From Trichobilharzia regenti (lineage: Eukaryota; Platyhelminthes; Trematoda; Strigeidida; Schistosomatidae): a stretch of DNA of 64,000 nt. Under the pieces are notes generated by a model. That model did not search any database, was not told where the DNA came from, and was given only the letters and a program-made list of their open reading frames with translations. The stretch covers positions 18,211,452 through 18,275,451 of the forward strand of contig OX235267.1 of the NCBI GenBank assembly GCA_944472135.2, read 5' to 3'. Shown here one piece after another: positions 1 to 26,149 of this stretch; within the stretch, counting starts at the first letter, position 1; each line of letters begins with the position of its first letter. A program made the position numbers and the translations under genes.

Positions 1-358
1 CACTGAGTTTCCCGTTGGTGGATCATTTGACATGTGGCATTGTCATATAGCTGTTGAATGAGGTTGATAAAGACTTGGATACAGCACACCGTAGGGTTGA
101 ATTAGCTTCCAGATTACTTCTCGGTCATCGCTGTTTATCTGAGGCCTTTTCGAAGTCGATGAAGTTGTTGAGGTACAGGTTTGACTGCCATTGTATGCTT
201 TGCTCTATGATGACAATATGTAGGGTTGCAAATTGATCAGCAGATGATTTGTTTTTCCTGAATCCAGCTTGTTCCGGTGTCTGGCGGAGTTCTGCATTCA
301 ATGCATTTGTTATTCTCTGCAGGGTGATGCTACTTGGTATTTTACTTGGCGTGAACAA
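1..358 (-). mobile_element. RTE-like LINE, reverse transcriptase fragment
   Basis: Reading the minus strand gives the finger/palm part of an RTE-clade reverse transcriptase, with the blocks PEQAGFRKNKSS and NFIDFEKASDKQR, where intact copies have FEKAFD. The same blocks occur in the longer RTE copy at 56400-59660. The fragment enters from the left edge of the window and stops near 358 without a 5' UTR, so it is 5' truncated. It is a dead insertion, not a gene. Frameshifts are needed to follow the homology. Confidence 0.85.
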
Positions 359-813
359 AAGGTAACAGTGATTAGCATCTGTAAATTAGTCACCTCACAA
401 CTATCTAAACCTTACTTTTTATACTCCATTCAATGATTGCATATGTACATATCTTTACTTCACATAAAGTAACAGGAATTTTAGCTAATTTTCCACAACT
501 TTTTTTCATAGATTTCTATTTCAGCTACTTTGACCACTTTGGATAAGTGTGCTTGATTTTTTTTTTTAATAATCATATATTTGAAGCAATAACTTGTTTA
601 GTTTACTGATCTACTACTGTTTGGGTGTCATGATTCAGTTATTTTGTGTTTCACTCAGTTGTCATTCTGAATGACAGGTGCTATTCGATTGTACTCTTAT
701 TCTCCCCTAAATTAAGTGTTCAGCCACCTCATATCTACTAGATAGAATACAGACTGAGCAATTGATATAAAAATTGATTCATGGGTAAGACTAATCACTT
801 GTTATTCATAGGT
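359..813. other. A+T-rich stretch, nothing recognised
   Basis: No open frame, RNA-like fold or known repeat was recognised here. If the kinase gene starts further left, this is intronic. Confidence 0.5.
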
Positions 814-985
814 GCGTCTGTGGCACAGCGGTTAGAACGCTCGCCAATCATGCACATGGTCCGGGGTTCGATCCCCGGCCGACGCTTGTCTGACATCAGT
901 GGTCAGCCTGCTAGATTTGGGCTGAAAATTCCTTAGTTGTACCAAAAATACTATAATAAAATAAAAAATTAAAAAAAAAATAAAT
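814..985 (+). repeat. tRNA-headed SINE, family A
   Basis: It begins with a tRNA-like head whose acceptor ends GCGTCTG and CCGACGC are almost complementary. The head has an A-box-like TGGCACAGCGGTTAG and a B-box GGTTCGATCC. The body TTTGGGCTGAAAATTCC and a poly-A-rich tail follow. The same element occurs at 20716 (+) and 35235 (-). RNA polymerase III would read such an element from its internal promoter. Confidence 0.85.
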
Positions 986-1094
986 TATTGATTCAACAGC
1001 TTACTGTTAACACTCAGATTTGTTTTTATCTGTACTCCCTATACCACAGTTAATTAAACAATATGTGAATATGGTATTATAGCAAGTACATATC

Positions 1095-1285
1095 CATCTC
1101 ATCCTGTTTTATACATTCCGCTGCCACTGGCTCCACGATTGCCTATAAGCTTTCATTCGATGGCCACATGATCTCCCTCGTGTTATCCTCGAACCACAAC
1201 CCGATCTTTTATTTCTCATTTGGGTTACAGTCGAGTCACTGCCTGGCACTGCATTTCATCACATGCCAAGTCTTTGAACAATACA
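1095..1285 (-). mobile_element. RTE-like LINE, C-terminal/3' remnant
   Basis: The minus strand is recognisably similar to the last coding part of the RTE elements: a Trp-Asn/Pro-Lys stretch followed by Arg-rich residues. Compare the better preserved copies at 7570-8030 (-) and 16330-16770 (-). It is heavily mutated, with several stops, and no 3' tail could be placed. Confidence 0.5.
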
Positions 1286-1989
1286 AAAGAACCGACTTGA
1301 TATTAATGTTGAAAATGCGAAGCTATCAATGTAGTAGGTTATTATGCACGTCTGCTTTCTGTAAATGCTGTATGAGCGATGAAGTCACTTATATATTTCA
1401 CTCTCACAACAACAAAATGACTTTCATTTTCTTATTGTCCCAAATCCTGAATTTGACTAAAATTTTCCCATGAATTTACTCCTTGATGTCGGTATAGGTA
1501 TATTCATCATATCATAATGTGGCACCATTTTTCATAATTCTTTTCTAAACATTTTGTAGTAGTTTGTGTGTGCATGTGTGTGTGTGTGTGTGTGTGTGCG
1601 GATGTACTTATTGCCTTAGGTACGAATATGAACACGTGTTTTAACATTGAAGTTTATTTTCTCTCCATCTTAAAAACAAGAAGCGCTTATCTTTTCAATT
1701 GCCTGATAATGTTGCAATTATTGTTATTGTCATCACATATTCTCTTGTTACTTTTACTATTTTTGGCCTCACTGCTGTAATTTATTATACCTGATTTTCT
1801 TCGCCCTCCTATATGCGCAGTATTATTTTTCCATGATATGCTTCTTTTATGTTGAACACATGGATGTGTATATGTGTGTGAACTTGACATCAGTTTACGT
1901 TTCTCATCATACGCGTCCGCTTGCGTGTTTCTCATAAATATATCTTCCTCAAACAATATTAGTTATTTATGATATTAGACACTGGGAAT
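1286..1989. other. non-coding stretch with a TG microsatellite
   Basis: A run of about 15 TG units lies near 1568-1600. The open frames here are low-complexity or Leu/Ser-rich and look accidental. No other element was recognised. Confidence 0.5.
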
Positions 1990-2170
1990 AATTAGACCTT
2001 GTAACCGGAAGGTTCTGGGTTCGAACCCCAGTGGGTGCGTACTGATGAGGGGTCCCGAACTAGAACAAGACAGTCGTGCAGTACTCTCAGGCTCCCCAAT
2101 GGTTCTCTAACCGATGTCAGCTCATTGTGAAATCCTGTAATCAATTAGTCAAGCGGTTACTGTGTGGTAT
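1990..2170 (+). repeat. SM-alpha-type SINE with hammerhead relic
   Basis: A tRNA-like B-box (GGTTCGAACCCC) near 2018 is followed by GTGCGTA and an intact hammerhead heptamer CTGATGA near 2041. The conserved tail with CAATGGTTCTCTAACC and GATGTCAGCTCA comes next. The second catalytic element, GAAAC in the 33.2-kb copy, reads AAGAC here, so self-cleavage should be lost. Four plus-strand copies of this family are in the window. Confidence 0.8.
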
Positions 2171-2425
2171 GTGCTACTGACAGGATTTCGTTCTTCCATT
2201 TGATTTATTTCTAGTAGTTCTATTGCGGCTAGTGTTGTGCTCAGTAGCTGTCTGGTTACCTTCTGTAGATCACTAATGCCCATGCGTTGTGTGGTACTAA
2301 CTGGTTGTAGTTCCCGATATATGTGGTTTGGAAGACTTTCAATGAACTGGGAGGCTAGAAACTCCGTCTCTGACTCTTCATCAAGTGTGAGAAGTGCACG
2401 ACGATGTAGATTTCATCAGTCTCAG
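2155..2425 (-). pseudogene. gag-like open stretch, possible LTR element remnant
   Basis: An open minus-strand frame of about 85 codons contains LDEESETEFLASQFIESLPN and then LQKVTRQLLSTTLAAIELLE. It reads like part of a retrotransposon capsid (gag) protein: charged, helical, with no catalytic motif. Two stops close it upstream and it has no start codon. I did not recognise the exact family. It could instead be a fragment of an unrelated gene. Confidence 0.3.
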
Positions 2426-2974
2426 CATCAATACTTACTCCTCTTCTTCTTGTCTTAGCTTTTTAGTACAGAAATACAGCTGTCTGTCTACTGGACTGTC
2501 AAACTCCTCCATCTATCGTTCTACTACTAATTTCCAGGTCTTCTGCCCACCTAACTGCTCCATAGTGTCGTATGCTGTCTTCTGCCAAACTCTGAGTTAC
2601 ACTATCTCTTTGCCGTCGTAACATGGACGCTTACCAAATAACCAACAGCTTGAAAGTTCCACAAGAAGCTTAGTATGTCACAAACACACCCACTTCAAAA
2701 GCTATAGTAAATATAGTATCTTCATTTGTCCGTCAGCAGTGATACCATTTGTGTAGCAGCAGAATAGTAGTAGTATTCAGTAACGGAATTCTTTCTTTTG
2801 GGAGGGTGGATGCACAGATATAGCCAAAAAGGATCTAACCTGCTACTAAAGTTGTATCTTGCTCATGTCCTTTGATTTTGTTCCACTAAAGCTGTTCATT
2901 TCTTCTCTTCGCTATTAAGTCCATCCCTCAGCTATTCAATATTTTCGCATATATATATATATATATATAAATTC

Positions 2975-3195
2975 CTTTACTTCCTAGTGGAACATAGGGC
3001 CTCAAGCTGAACCTTTGAAGATTCCGTAGCGATGGCACTAGTGTTTTTGGGGTTGTTAGCCTCATGCCCAACCTTCTCCCTTCACCAGTCTTATTATTGG
3101 CTTAGCCAGGTTTAGGAGTGTGCCGACCGGTGACCGAACCCAGAACCACCTGCGTGGTTGGCGGGCATTCTACCGCTGTGCCACCAACACTCCAT
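2975..3195 (-). repeat. tRNA-headed SINE, family B (LINE-like tail)
   Basis: On the minus strand, a degraded tRNA-like head near 3190-3120 is followed by the family B body and ends in GCCCTATGTTCCACTAGG at 3000-2983. Better copies lie at 25392-25197 and 37611-37425. A short (AT)n run at 2949-2970 follows its tail. Confidence 0.8.
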
Positions 3196-4174
3196 ATGTA
3201 TATATATTCTACCTACACACGTTTTATGTATTACACTCTACGCTTGCATTACTGAGAATAAATATATAAAACAAAACACGTAGTTCAGCGAAGAGTGTCT
3301 TTCCGGCGAATTCATTTTCTTAGCTGTACAATCGCAAAAATGTGTTATTGTGCATTATGTGTACATTGTTTGTCAAACAAAAATACAATTGGTTATGGTT
3401 ATTTTAACTAGACAGGTGAAGATTAGTAATTGGAGTTATGTAATACAAAATCAGTCAAGAAAATTAGGTTTTAATGAAATTAGGTTAATAAGAAAGGTGT
3501 TGAGTTGTCATAAACAGTTTTTTAAAAAGAAGTTATGTGATCATATGAATGGTTTGATGAGTGAGCTTCACTCAGGATGAACATAGAAACAAAGTAGATA
3601 ATACGAAATTACGTTGGAGTTCTAAATGGATAGAAAAATTATGAGCAACTAAAGAGCAGGCAAAGAAACAGAATTGAGTCATTAAAATTATTATGTACTC
3701 ATCGCCAAATTATTGTTATGTACTGGTCGAGAATTTAATAGTCCTGACTCAAGAAAGACGGAAATCAGAAGACCACTAGGTTTGCGATGATACTTCTATT
3801 TTCCAAATATAAGGAGAATCAATGTGTCACACAAGTATGTGAGAGCAAAATATATATGAATGTCCGAACAAGTGAGTGAACAAATCAATAGACAGTCTTA
3901 ACATGATTGGCTAATTATAATGGAGTATCGATCCATATATACATGGCGAAATATAACAGACTGTCAAACAAACACACATATTATATGGATATATATATCA
4001 CCAAGGACAGACTGTCAACAAACACACATATTATATATACTATAAGGGGAATATACATTGTTAAAGGAGACAGGTTCATCAAAGTGAAATGGTCACAGAC
4101 TAAGAGAGCAACAGAAAAAGAGACCACCATATATATATATATATATATGGATACATACCAAAAATCAACACAGT

Positions 4175-5010
4175 TGTTACCATGACAGTAGAAGTGGTTG
4201 AGTAATCTTCTTTGTGTGCACAGCTCCGGTTTTTGTATGTGAATAGCCAGAGCTTCAGCAATACGAAGAAGACGAAACCGTATTTCCTTTGGTAGGTTAT
4301 TCTTGATTCTGTAGATTACTTTGGAGGAGGCGTTTGTTGAGGGGAATGATTAGTGTTAACCAGGTGTTCAACTATCACACTCCTTATTGCAACACTATTG
4401 CCTTTTTGCAAGTGGTAAGGGACTTAATTAAATTCAACTTTTGTAGAATGCCCCTCCCCCTAAAGAAGCTTGTTAGTTCACCATTCCAAGTAGCTTTTCT
4501 GTGTATCGATCTTCTTAGGTTCCCGTCGGTTCTTCCTGTTAGTTCCACATCAAGAAACGGAATTTTTGATTCGTTTTCCATTTCAAGGGTGAATTTTATT
4601 GCTGGATGGCAACAGTTAAATGTCTTCAGCAGTAGGTTGGGGTCATTGTTGTTGTCACAAATAATGAATATGTCGTCTACGTATCTTTTATACAGTCATA
4701 AATTGTCAATGCTCGACTTTAGTGGACCTTTCTCAAGGCTTGCCACGAAGCAATCTGATAGAAGTTGACCCAACGGAGATCCCATTGCAATACCATCTTT
4801 TGGTGTGTATATGGTGTTGTTGAAAGTGAACTGGACGTTCAGAGTGCATCTCAGTAGTAATTCCTTCAAATATGTTGTTGGTATTCCAATATTGAGATTG
4901 TTATCATCTATATATTTGCATATAAATCAGACCGTTTCCGTGAGTGGGACATTCACTTTCATATTGTATACTACTAATATTACAATAAGTGGCATTATAA
5001 CAAACTTGAT
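4175..5010 (-). pseudogene. Penelope-like reverse transcriptase fragment
   Basis: The minus strand encodes the Penelope-like RT core in order: a TPKDGIAMGSPLGQLLSD block, then after one stop the catalytic YKRYVDDIFIICDN, then EMENESKIPFLDVELTGRT near 4580-4525. The YVDD box and the IPFLDV block are standard for this class. Stops interrupt the frame and the GIY-YIG part is absent. It belongs to a different subfamily from the copy at 60.4-63.7 kb, which has WGRYVDDTF. Confidence 0.8.
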
Positions 5011-5106
5011 CTAACCAGACTTAATTACCACGTGTGTATGGTGTGTGTTGATATCTTCATCCGTCTATAGTTGAAACGATGCTCCCTACACAGATAAGTT
5101 AAGCGA

Positions 5107-5362
5107 GTGACCTTTATCAAAGTTCCTCCATTTGTAGTGACTGGTGATTGTTGTTGCTGTTTTTGGTTCGTTATCTCGGTCCCCTCCCCGTCTTCTGTAT
5201 GTCCACTTGGAGTCCTGTGTTTGCTGCTTCTTCTGACAACTTGTTGGTCTCAGCCTGTAAGTCTTCAGATTTATGTAGAACTAGACATAAGTCGACCGTG
5301 AAATCCAGTTCTTGTGGAGTGTTCTTATCGGTTGAATGTATTCTTGTCTTCTCCATCCCCAC
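5107..5362 (-). mobile_element. RTE-like LINE, RT fragment
   Basis: The minus frame contains ELDFTVDLCLVLHKSEDLQ and TNKLSEEAANTGLQVDIQKT. This is the RT palm/thumb of RTE elements; compare LDFADDLCLMSH in the copy at 58.8 kb, where the catalytic A-D-D is readable. Here A-D-D is changed to T-V-D, so the copy is dead. Confidence 0.75.
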
Positions 5363-6589
5363 AGTCTGCCGCTTAATTCCTTATAGAATAAGTTTTTACA
5401 GGAATTCTGTGTGAATGACACAAATGTTTTTTTATTGGTGGTGGCATTAGCTACAGTTGATTTTCTTAATAAGTTTTTTTAATCATTCCTGATGGTTACA
5501 TTGAACTAGAATTTGACCTCCAGACCATATTTGAAAGCTTTTTGTAGTTGAATCATCCATTTCAAAAAGAATACAACTATACAAAAATACCTACGTGGAC
5601 CGCAAATCCCAATGGTTTTATTCCTCTATCCACAAAACCTACTTTCTATATCTTATAGCTATAACTCTTTTGATTATCAGAGTTATATTTTCTCGCCTTT
5701 TCATCTTCTTAGTACTCTATTAAAAAAACAAAAAAAAAAGAATAAAAGAATAATAATACCTAATGAGTAGTTATTCTTTGTTTAAACTATAGTTTGTTTA
5801 TTGTTCTTTATATGGACACTTTTTTTCATGATAATCTTAACAACACATTCATTCAAACAATGCGCAAATGCATGTCTAATAAACCTCCAACCAGGACGAA
5901 GCACCTGTCTAGTGTTCTCCGATTTTCCTTTGATTCCATCTCAACAAACGTCTTCTGTTTCAGAGTGATCCGCAAAGTTAAGAACAACCTACTCAAGACA
6001 ATACCCTTTCGTCTTCTTTGTGGTGCTGAAGCCTCATTAATTCAGTTGAAGAAACCAGATTTATGTATACAAAAGAAAATCACACAACCACTTCTACTAT
6101 CCTGGCAACAACCTTGCTGACTTCTGGCGACTTGATGTTTGTGTGCTTGTTTTTTTCTGACTCCTCATAACAGGCGTAATTTCTAGAACTGCTACATAAC
6201 TCCATATCTCCTTTTGTTACTATGTGCATTCTGATCACAACTCACGCACTAAACTATTCGTCTTGTTGCGTAACTGTATTACGTTTATTCAACTCCTTTT
6301 ATGTGTTGATTAACATTAATAACAATGTTTTTTGACAGCGCATCACCACTGCCCTCTCACTAATCTGCAACCTCACCTCTACCCTAGTTACAATTTGATT
6401 ACTCACCACATTTTTGAAATGTCTTGGTAACAATAACCCTAACTAATTTTTATTCTTGTCTGATGAACCTAATGAAAACATAGAAACAAAAATAAGTGCA
6501 TATAATAGCCATTTTACAGCTAAGTGAATGAATTCGCCCCCGAAAAGAGACTCTTCGCATGAACTACGTGTTTTGTCTTCATTAATCTC

Positions 6590-7188
6590 TCACCAATGTT
6601 GTTTTGTGTCGAAATATACCTTAGAATTGATTAAACCCCTAAAAGAAACTCGAAAATTAATCCACTGCTTACAACTGAACTGATTATGGACTTCCTTGAG
6701 TTCTAATATAAGAAGTCATGACCACTGGGATTGGTCCACCAAATTAGGTGTGTGAAGGAGGAATAATATTCTTCAATGAGATTGGGTGACGTCGACAGCT
6801 AGAAATCAATCAATTCCCTAAAAATCGGAACTTCATGAGGAATCATTTACCTAAATAAACTCTGAACATTTCAGTAATGTTTATGGTTTTCCACTCCTCG
6901 GTTTTTGTGATGTTTAGTTTTGTTCATGCACTTTTTTCACTACATTATTGTGTTTTCTTAAGTATCGTAACTTGAAATCGTTAAGCTTTGTATAGATATC
7001 CACATCTGCTAATCACTTTCGTGAATTATCCTGACTTACGTTTGGAAACGTCAGTGGAAACTTCATTTAGTATTTTGTACTACTTGAAATTAAATAAGTA
7101 GGGTGGTGAATTCTGAAAAATTAATAGTGAGGAGTTTGTTTTTTATATTCACCAATATTTAATTTTTTCACTATTTGTTATTCTTTAG
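6590..7188. other. intronic stretch, nothing recognised
   Basis: A+T-rich sequence ending in the polypyrimidine-like run and TTCTTTAG that form the 3' splice site of the first visible kinase exon. No repeat or open frame of note was seen. Confidence 0.55.
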
Positions 7189-21651
<14,463 letters not shown>

Positions 21652-21766
21652 TCACGTACACAAGACAATGAAACGTATTACTGTTGCTGGTGTGTTTTTC
21701 TTCACTTGATTCATTCAATCAGGTATGTGTATACAGATAATTAAATATATAGTTTTATGTGATTAA

Positions 21767-21806
<40 letters not shown>

Positions 21807-23840
21807 GTAATACTACAAATGTAGACATTTCATCATGTATTTATTTCATCGTCATGAGGAAAAGGGGAAGGGGGGATATAATGAATAAGTAAATAAGCAG
21901 AAATTCATTGATTTCTAAATATATGTAAATGTGCCTTACTATGATCATTATTATTTGTATGAACTGAAATAGTCATGGCTCCAATCATCACATTGATACT
22001 ATACTCACTGATCAGGGATTGAAAGAAGAGAAAAAGAAGAAGAAATCAAAGCAAACAATATAGACACACACGGATAGATATACATATGCACACACATACA
22101 CACAGACCGTTCCCCTGGTCTCCTAAAATTCATTATATATACTTACATCCAAACATACATACATACATACACACACTTATGTATGTATATGTATTGTCCC
22201 GGTGTTTATTCAAAGAAGATATTATTGTTATTAATATACTAACGTCTGGTATATAAGCAATATTGGCAGACAATCTCTGTCTAATATATTACACAAAGAA
22301 CACGTTTTTGATTAGTCTATACATATGTATAACGAATAAGCAATCCAGTCAACACATTTAAATATCAGAGATGTAGACGAATACAAGAGCCGAAGTCTGT
22401 TCATCATCATCACCATTATTATTATTCATCAAAATGACGACGTCAAAGAAAAAGGCGTTTTTAATTAATCATGTACAATTTAAATCATCATTTTCTACTC
22501 TCTCTCTCAAAAAAAAAATCAATATTATTATTGTTATGCCATACATATTTCTTTCGGTATTTCCACTTTATGATACATTTTTAAAAATATCATAGTGATA
22601 TAATCTACAGGATAAAGTGTACTAACAAAGGAAGAAGTATAATGTCTGAAATTCTCTTTTTTTGACAGGATAATCAATACATGTTGTTTTCTTTTTTCTT
22701 AATGGTGGCGCCAACGTTTTTTTCTTAGAATTCCTTTAATTCTCTCTTTCCCTCTCTGAAGGGAGATTGATTGCACAATACAATCATTCATTTACTGAAC
22801 TGTCTGTTTCATCCCTGTCTCGCTCTCTCTCTTTCTGTCTTCATGCATCTCTTGACTATTCTGTGTGCATAATTTCAAAATAATTGTACTTATTTTATAT
22901 TTACTTAGGTAGAAAGTTTACCATCGAACTATTTACTGGGCTAAATTTCATTTCCAGTGACTTGCACTGTACACGTGTGTGCGTGTACACACATTGCACT
23001 TCACAACACAACATAAGAAGTTTGTATAAATCTCTTTTATTTGAGAATATATCAAAGTAGATCTGATGAAATAAGATCACCTTTTAGTCTTTCTGCTAAT
23101 TTCCTCTCCTATTTTAACTGTTTAATAAACCCATACTCACATCGTTTTTCGTAAGCACACACACACACACAGAGACACAAACGTGCTGTATACATTTCCT
23201 CCTTCACCAGACAATAATGATCACACCAAAAAATATCGTATAACTCCTTTACCTTATCTGGTTTTCTTTTCTGCTTAATCTATGATAGCTGAAAAATAGT
23301 CTTTGTGTGTATGTGTGCTTATGTGTGAGTCAGTGATTCAGTGAGTGAGTGTGTAATGGTATGAGGCACATTTCATCGACCTACTGAGGTAATTTTTAAA
23401 AAAAAATTATTATCTCATTTGTATTTATTCAAACAAAATAGGATTTTTCACTTCATCAACACAAACAAAACTCGAATATGAAAATTGTGTGTTAGGGTGT
23501 TAATTTTCACTCATCCACAATTACTTTTATCACTGCCACCACCACCCTTTTTTCTTTTCTAAATGTGCTGTTTTGCTGTTGTCTGCCTTCGAAATTTCCT
23601 TAAACAAAAACACACTTTGAAAAAAAACTGACTCTCAGGATGAAATGTACAACTGATTGGAGTAAAAAATGAAATAAAAAAGCAAACAAACATACATACT
23701 ACTACTACTGCTGCTGGTATAATGAATCTTTTTTGTCTCCTCATTATTACAACACACTAGAGAGAATTTGACTCAATAATTTACTTAAGGATTTATAAAA
23801 TGGCGTAGAAACAGTTTATTGGTTCAGGCCAACTAATTCA
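21652..23840. other. kinase 3' UTR and flank
   Basis: Low-complexity, A+T-rich sequence with an (AAT)n tract at 21767-21806 and several CA and TG runs. An AATAAA at about 23121 is one possible polyadenylation signal, but nothing fixes the transcript end. No gene was recognised. Confidence 0.5.
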
Positions 23841-23844
23841 ATAA

Positions 23845-23925
23845 TCGGTTACAGGATTTCATCATGTGCTGACATCGGTGACAGATATCAGCTCATCAAT
23901 CAAATCCCTACAAACCAATACTTGG
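23845..23925 (-). repeat. SM-alpha SINE tail fragment
   Basis: The minus strand contains GATATCTGTCACCGATGTCAG and GATGAAATCCTGTAACCG, the conserved 3' tail of the SM-alpha copies elsewhere. The head and hammerhead are not preserved. Confidence 0.6.
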
Positions 23926-24699
23926 TAATTTAATAATATTCTGAGTTATACAATGTCAGTGATTCAGTAGTAGATTGCGCAACTCCCAACTATATACGAG
24001 AGTTTCGAGTTCCATTCCCATCCGATGCATTCCTAAAGTTCACCTAGTCTACTTGCTGGCCGATAGGTAGTAAAGCTTGGCGAGAAAAACAGAAGTCTGG
24101 CTGGGCATATATATGCCTAGCAACCCCACACCCCTTGGAAAAAACAATACTATCGCTAATCGAGTCTTAAAAGCTTGTAGAACCCTCCATGCTATGTTCC
24201 ACTCTAGTTGGAATGTAAAAGATGAAGCGAAAATCTCCCGTAAAAAATTTACGACGAATAAAGTAAAAGACAGATTCAGCGGAGAAAATTTTATTTATGG
24301 ACGAAATCATCTTCAGAGGCTGTACAGTCGTATTTATGCTTACAAAAATATATAGTGGTCTATTATTGAGTAATAGGGGGTGACATAATTGATATAATAA
24401 TTACTCAGAAGTGGCTTTAGAAGTAAAAAATAAAAGTTGTAAATTATGTGGTACTCAACGGAACAAAGTTATAAATTCGATAAGGTTAAAATTGCTCTTG
24501 AGTGAGAGAGAATAAAGTTAGTTGAGTGTCAATTTAACAAGTGTGAAGAGGGTGTAAAAATATACAAAAGGTGCATATGAGTGATAATAGTGAATTAATT
24601 ATTAAAGCAAAAGCAAACTAAAAGAAAAATTGAAAAGAAGAGGAAAAATCAAATTTTTTTACAGGGAATGATTAGTGAAGAGGTTAAGACCAAGGTAGA
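23926..24699. other. unrecognised stretch
   Basis: A 92-codon frame at 24077-24355 has no recognised domain and no codon or context support, so it is not called as a gene. The sequence is otherwise A+T-rich. Confidence 0.4.
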
Positions 24700-25000
24700 A
24701 TAAGAGACTGGGCAAACTTTTTCTCTATACACAGTTCAGGGTTGTATTAATGAATTGCCAACCCCTCCGCCATACACAAAAGCCAAAACCTGACACCCTT
24801 TGTACCATTCGGTTTCACTTTGTAGATGATCTTGAAAGACGACTCTGGTAGAGCTACGTGGCCTGAGTTCACCAAATGCTCGAGAATTGAGCTAGTAATT
24901 GTCTTACATTGTCCCTTTGCTAACCATGCCGGATAATGTTCAGAGATGCGTTTGGGAAGCGTGCGCTTTACATATATATATTGATATGTAGTCACATGAT
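24700..25000 (-). mobile_element. Penelope-like C-terminal fragment
   Basis: The minus frame 24995-24747 reads KRISEHYPAWLAKGQCKT, SSILEHLVNSGHVALPESSF and KIIYKVK. It parallels REHYPTWLKRRGKG...VLIENFVNTCHI in the copy at 11.5 kb. This is the region just after the GIY-YIG core; the core itself and the RT are absent. Confidence 0.7.
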
Positions 25001-25184
25001 GTCTGTTTTGTTTTTGACAGTCTGATATATTTTGCTATGTGTATATTGACCGATATTACATTGTAACTCACAATATGCTTTGTCTGTCCATTAACCAAAT
25101 AAACAATGTATGACCTTTTTATTACATGACATTACAACCCATCAAAATCCAATGATGGTAAGAAATACTACTATCTTTTTCTCC

Positions 25185-25392
25185 TTCACTTTCCCCAGTG
25201 GAACATAGGGCTTCAAGCTAGTGGCTTGAAGCTTCTTCAGCAGTGTTTATTTTACAGGATGGTGTTGCTAGTCATGCCCAACCTTTCCTCTTTACCAGCA
25301 TTATTTCTGAATTAGCGAGGTAAAGGAGTGCGTCGGCCGAGGTTTGAACCCCGGACCATGTGCATGTCCTAGCCGCTATGCCACTGACGCAT
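25185..25392 (-). repeat. tRNA-headed SINE, family B
   Basis: On the minus strand, a tRNA-like head (GCGTCAGTGGCATAGCGGC ... GGTTCAAACC ... GCCGACGC) is followed by ACTCCTTTACCTCGC and the body. The tail GAAGCCCTATGTTCCACT at 25214-25197 matches the RTE LINE tail GAAGCCTTATATTCCGCT at 59626-59643. The SINE therefore probably uses the RTE machinery to move. Confidence 0.88.
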
Positions 25393-25640
25393 GTATATTA
25401 GTTATTTTCATATATACTCCGCATTGTACACTTTTACACTCTCGTCCACACCTGTCGTACACTAAGTACCTTTTTACTCACACACTTGTGTGACAGTCAG
25501 CTTCCCTTTTTGGAAAATACACGTATCATCGTGGACGTGATGGCCTTTTGACTTTTCTCTTTTCGCGTCAGATCAATTAACTACTCAGCAGTACATAAGA
25601 TTTATTGGTGACGGAACCATAAGATATATATATATATATA

Positions 25641-25865
25641 ATATTCTAGAGTAGTCGTCAATAATAATACTGGTGTTTTGTTTTAAATACCATCGATCTG
25701 TAAAGACCACAGAGGAATTACCACAGTTCAAGAAAGATGCTTAAGTTATAATAAGCACAAAAATGTAATACTAAATAGAATATGAAATAAAATTTAAGAG
25801 ATTCCTACAACAAAGAAAGGACAGTGTCTGAATTAGCTTCTTTTGGATACATAAGTTAGGTTTCG
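25641..25865 (+). repeat. left inverted repeat of a 5.9-kb segment
   Basis: ATATTCTAGAGTAGTCGTCA and the following ~220 bp recur inverted at 31547-31320, with small indels and substitutions. A (TA)n run abuts its outer end. The two repeats bracket the pair of LINE copies. No transposase frame was seen between them. Confidence 0.75.
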
Positions 25866-26149
25866 TAATGTGGATCCTACCAACCTCAGCAATATGTAAT
25901 AGCCGAACTCGAAGTAAAATTAAGCTTATTTGGTATATGGCAGATGAATTTGGAGGCCTTATTTATATCAATTTTGTGTTCTGTATCTAAGGGATAAGAC
26001 AGTATAGAACGATGAATGGACTTGGTTTATCGTCTACACAACCACTTTGCAGGGTGGTGTTCGGCAATTCAACGATAAACACACGACAATAATTGTACGG
26101 CCTAAGTAACCAACTGGCTCATTCCACGGGAGCAGTCAAATTGGTAGAT

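Larger units (their letters stand above)
3275..6585. mobile_element. Penelope-like composite bounded by inverted repeats
   Basis: The stretch starting ACAAAACACGTAGTTC near 3275 recurs inverted at 6585-6520, with matching GCGAATTCATT and TTAGCTGTA segments. Between them lie Penelope-like coding pieces in both orientations (4175-5010 minus, about 5794-6130 plus) and an RTE fragment (5107-5362 minus). The segments 4175-4400 and 5900-6130 are themselves inverted copies of each other. It looks like two opposed truncated Penelope copies or one fold-back insertion. The rest, including 3340-4170, is A+T-rich with (TA)n runs. Confidence 0.55.

Noticed and set aside
814..890. Functional tRNA genes at the SINE heads
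   Set aside because: The heads recur with SINE bodies attached, the anticodon arm does not form a regular 5-bp stem with a 7-nt loop, and several copies have decayed.
1..7188. Upstream SH3 and first SH2 exons of the kinase
   Set aside because: I looked for the WYFG/FLVRES-type and SH3 ALYDY-type coding text in this part and saw none. The exons must be further left.
23155..23175. CA and TG runs downstream of the kinase as regulatory sites
   Set aside because: Simple repeats are common throughout the window and nothing ties these to a function.
24077..24355. 92-codon frame as a hypothetical gene
   Set aside because: No recognisable domain, no splice or start context, and surrounded by decayed repeats.
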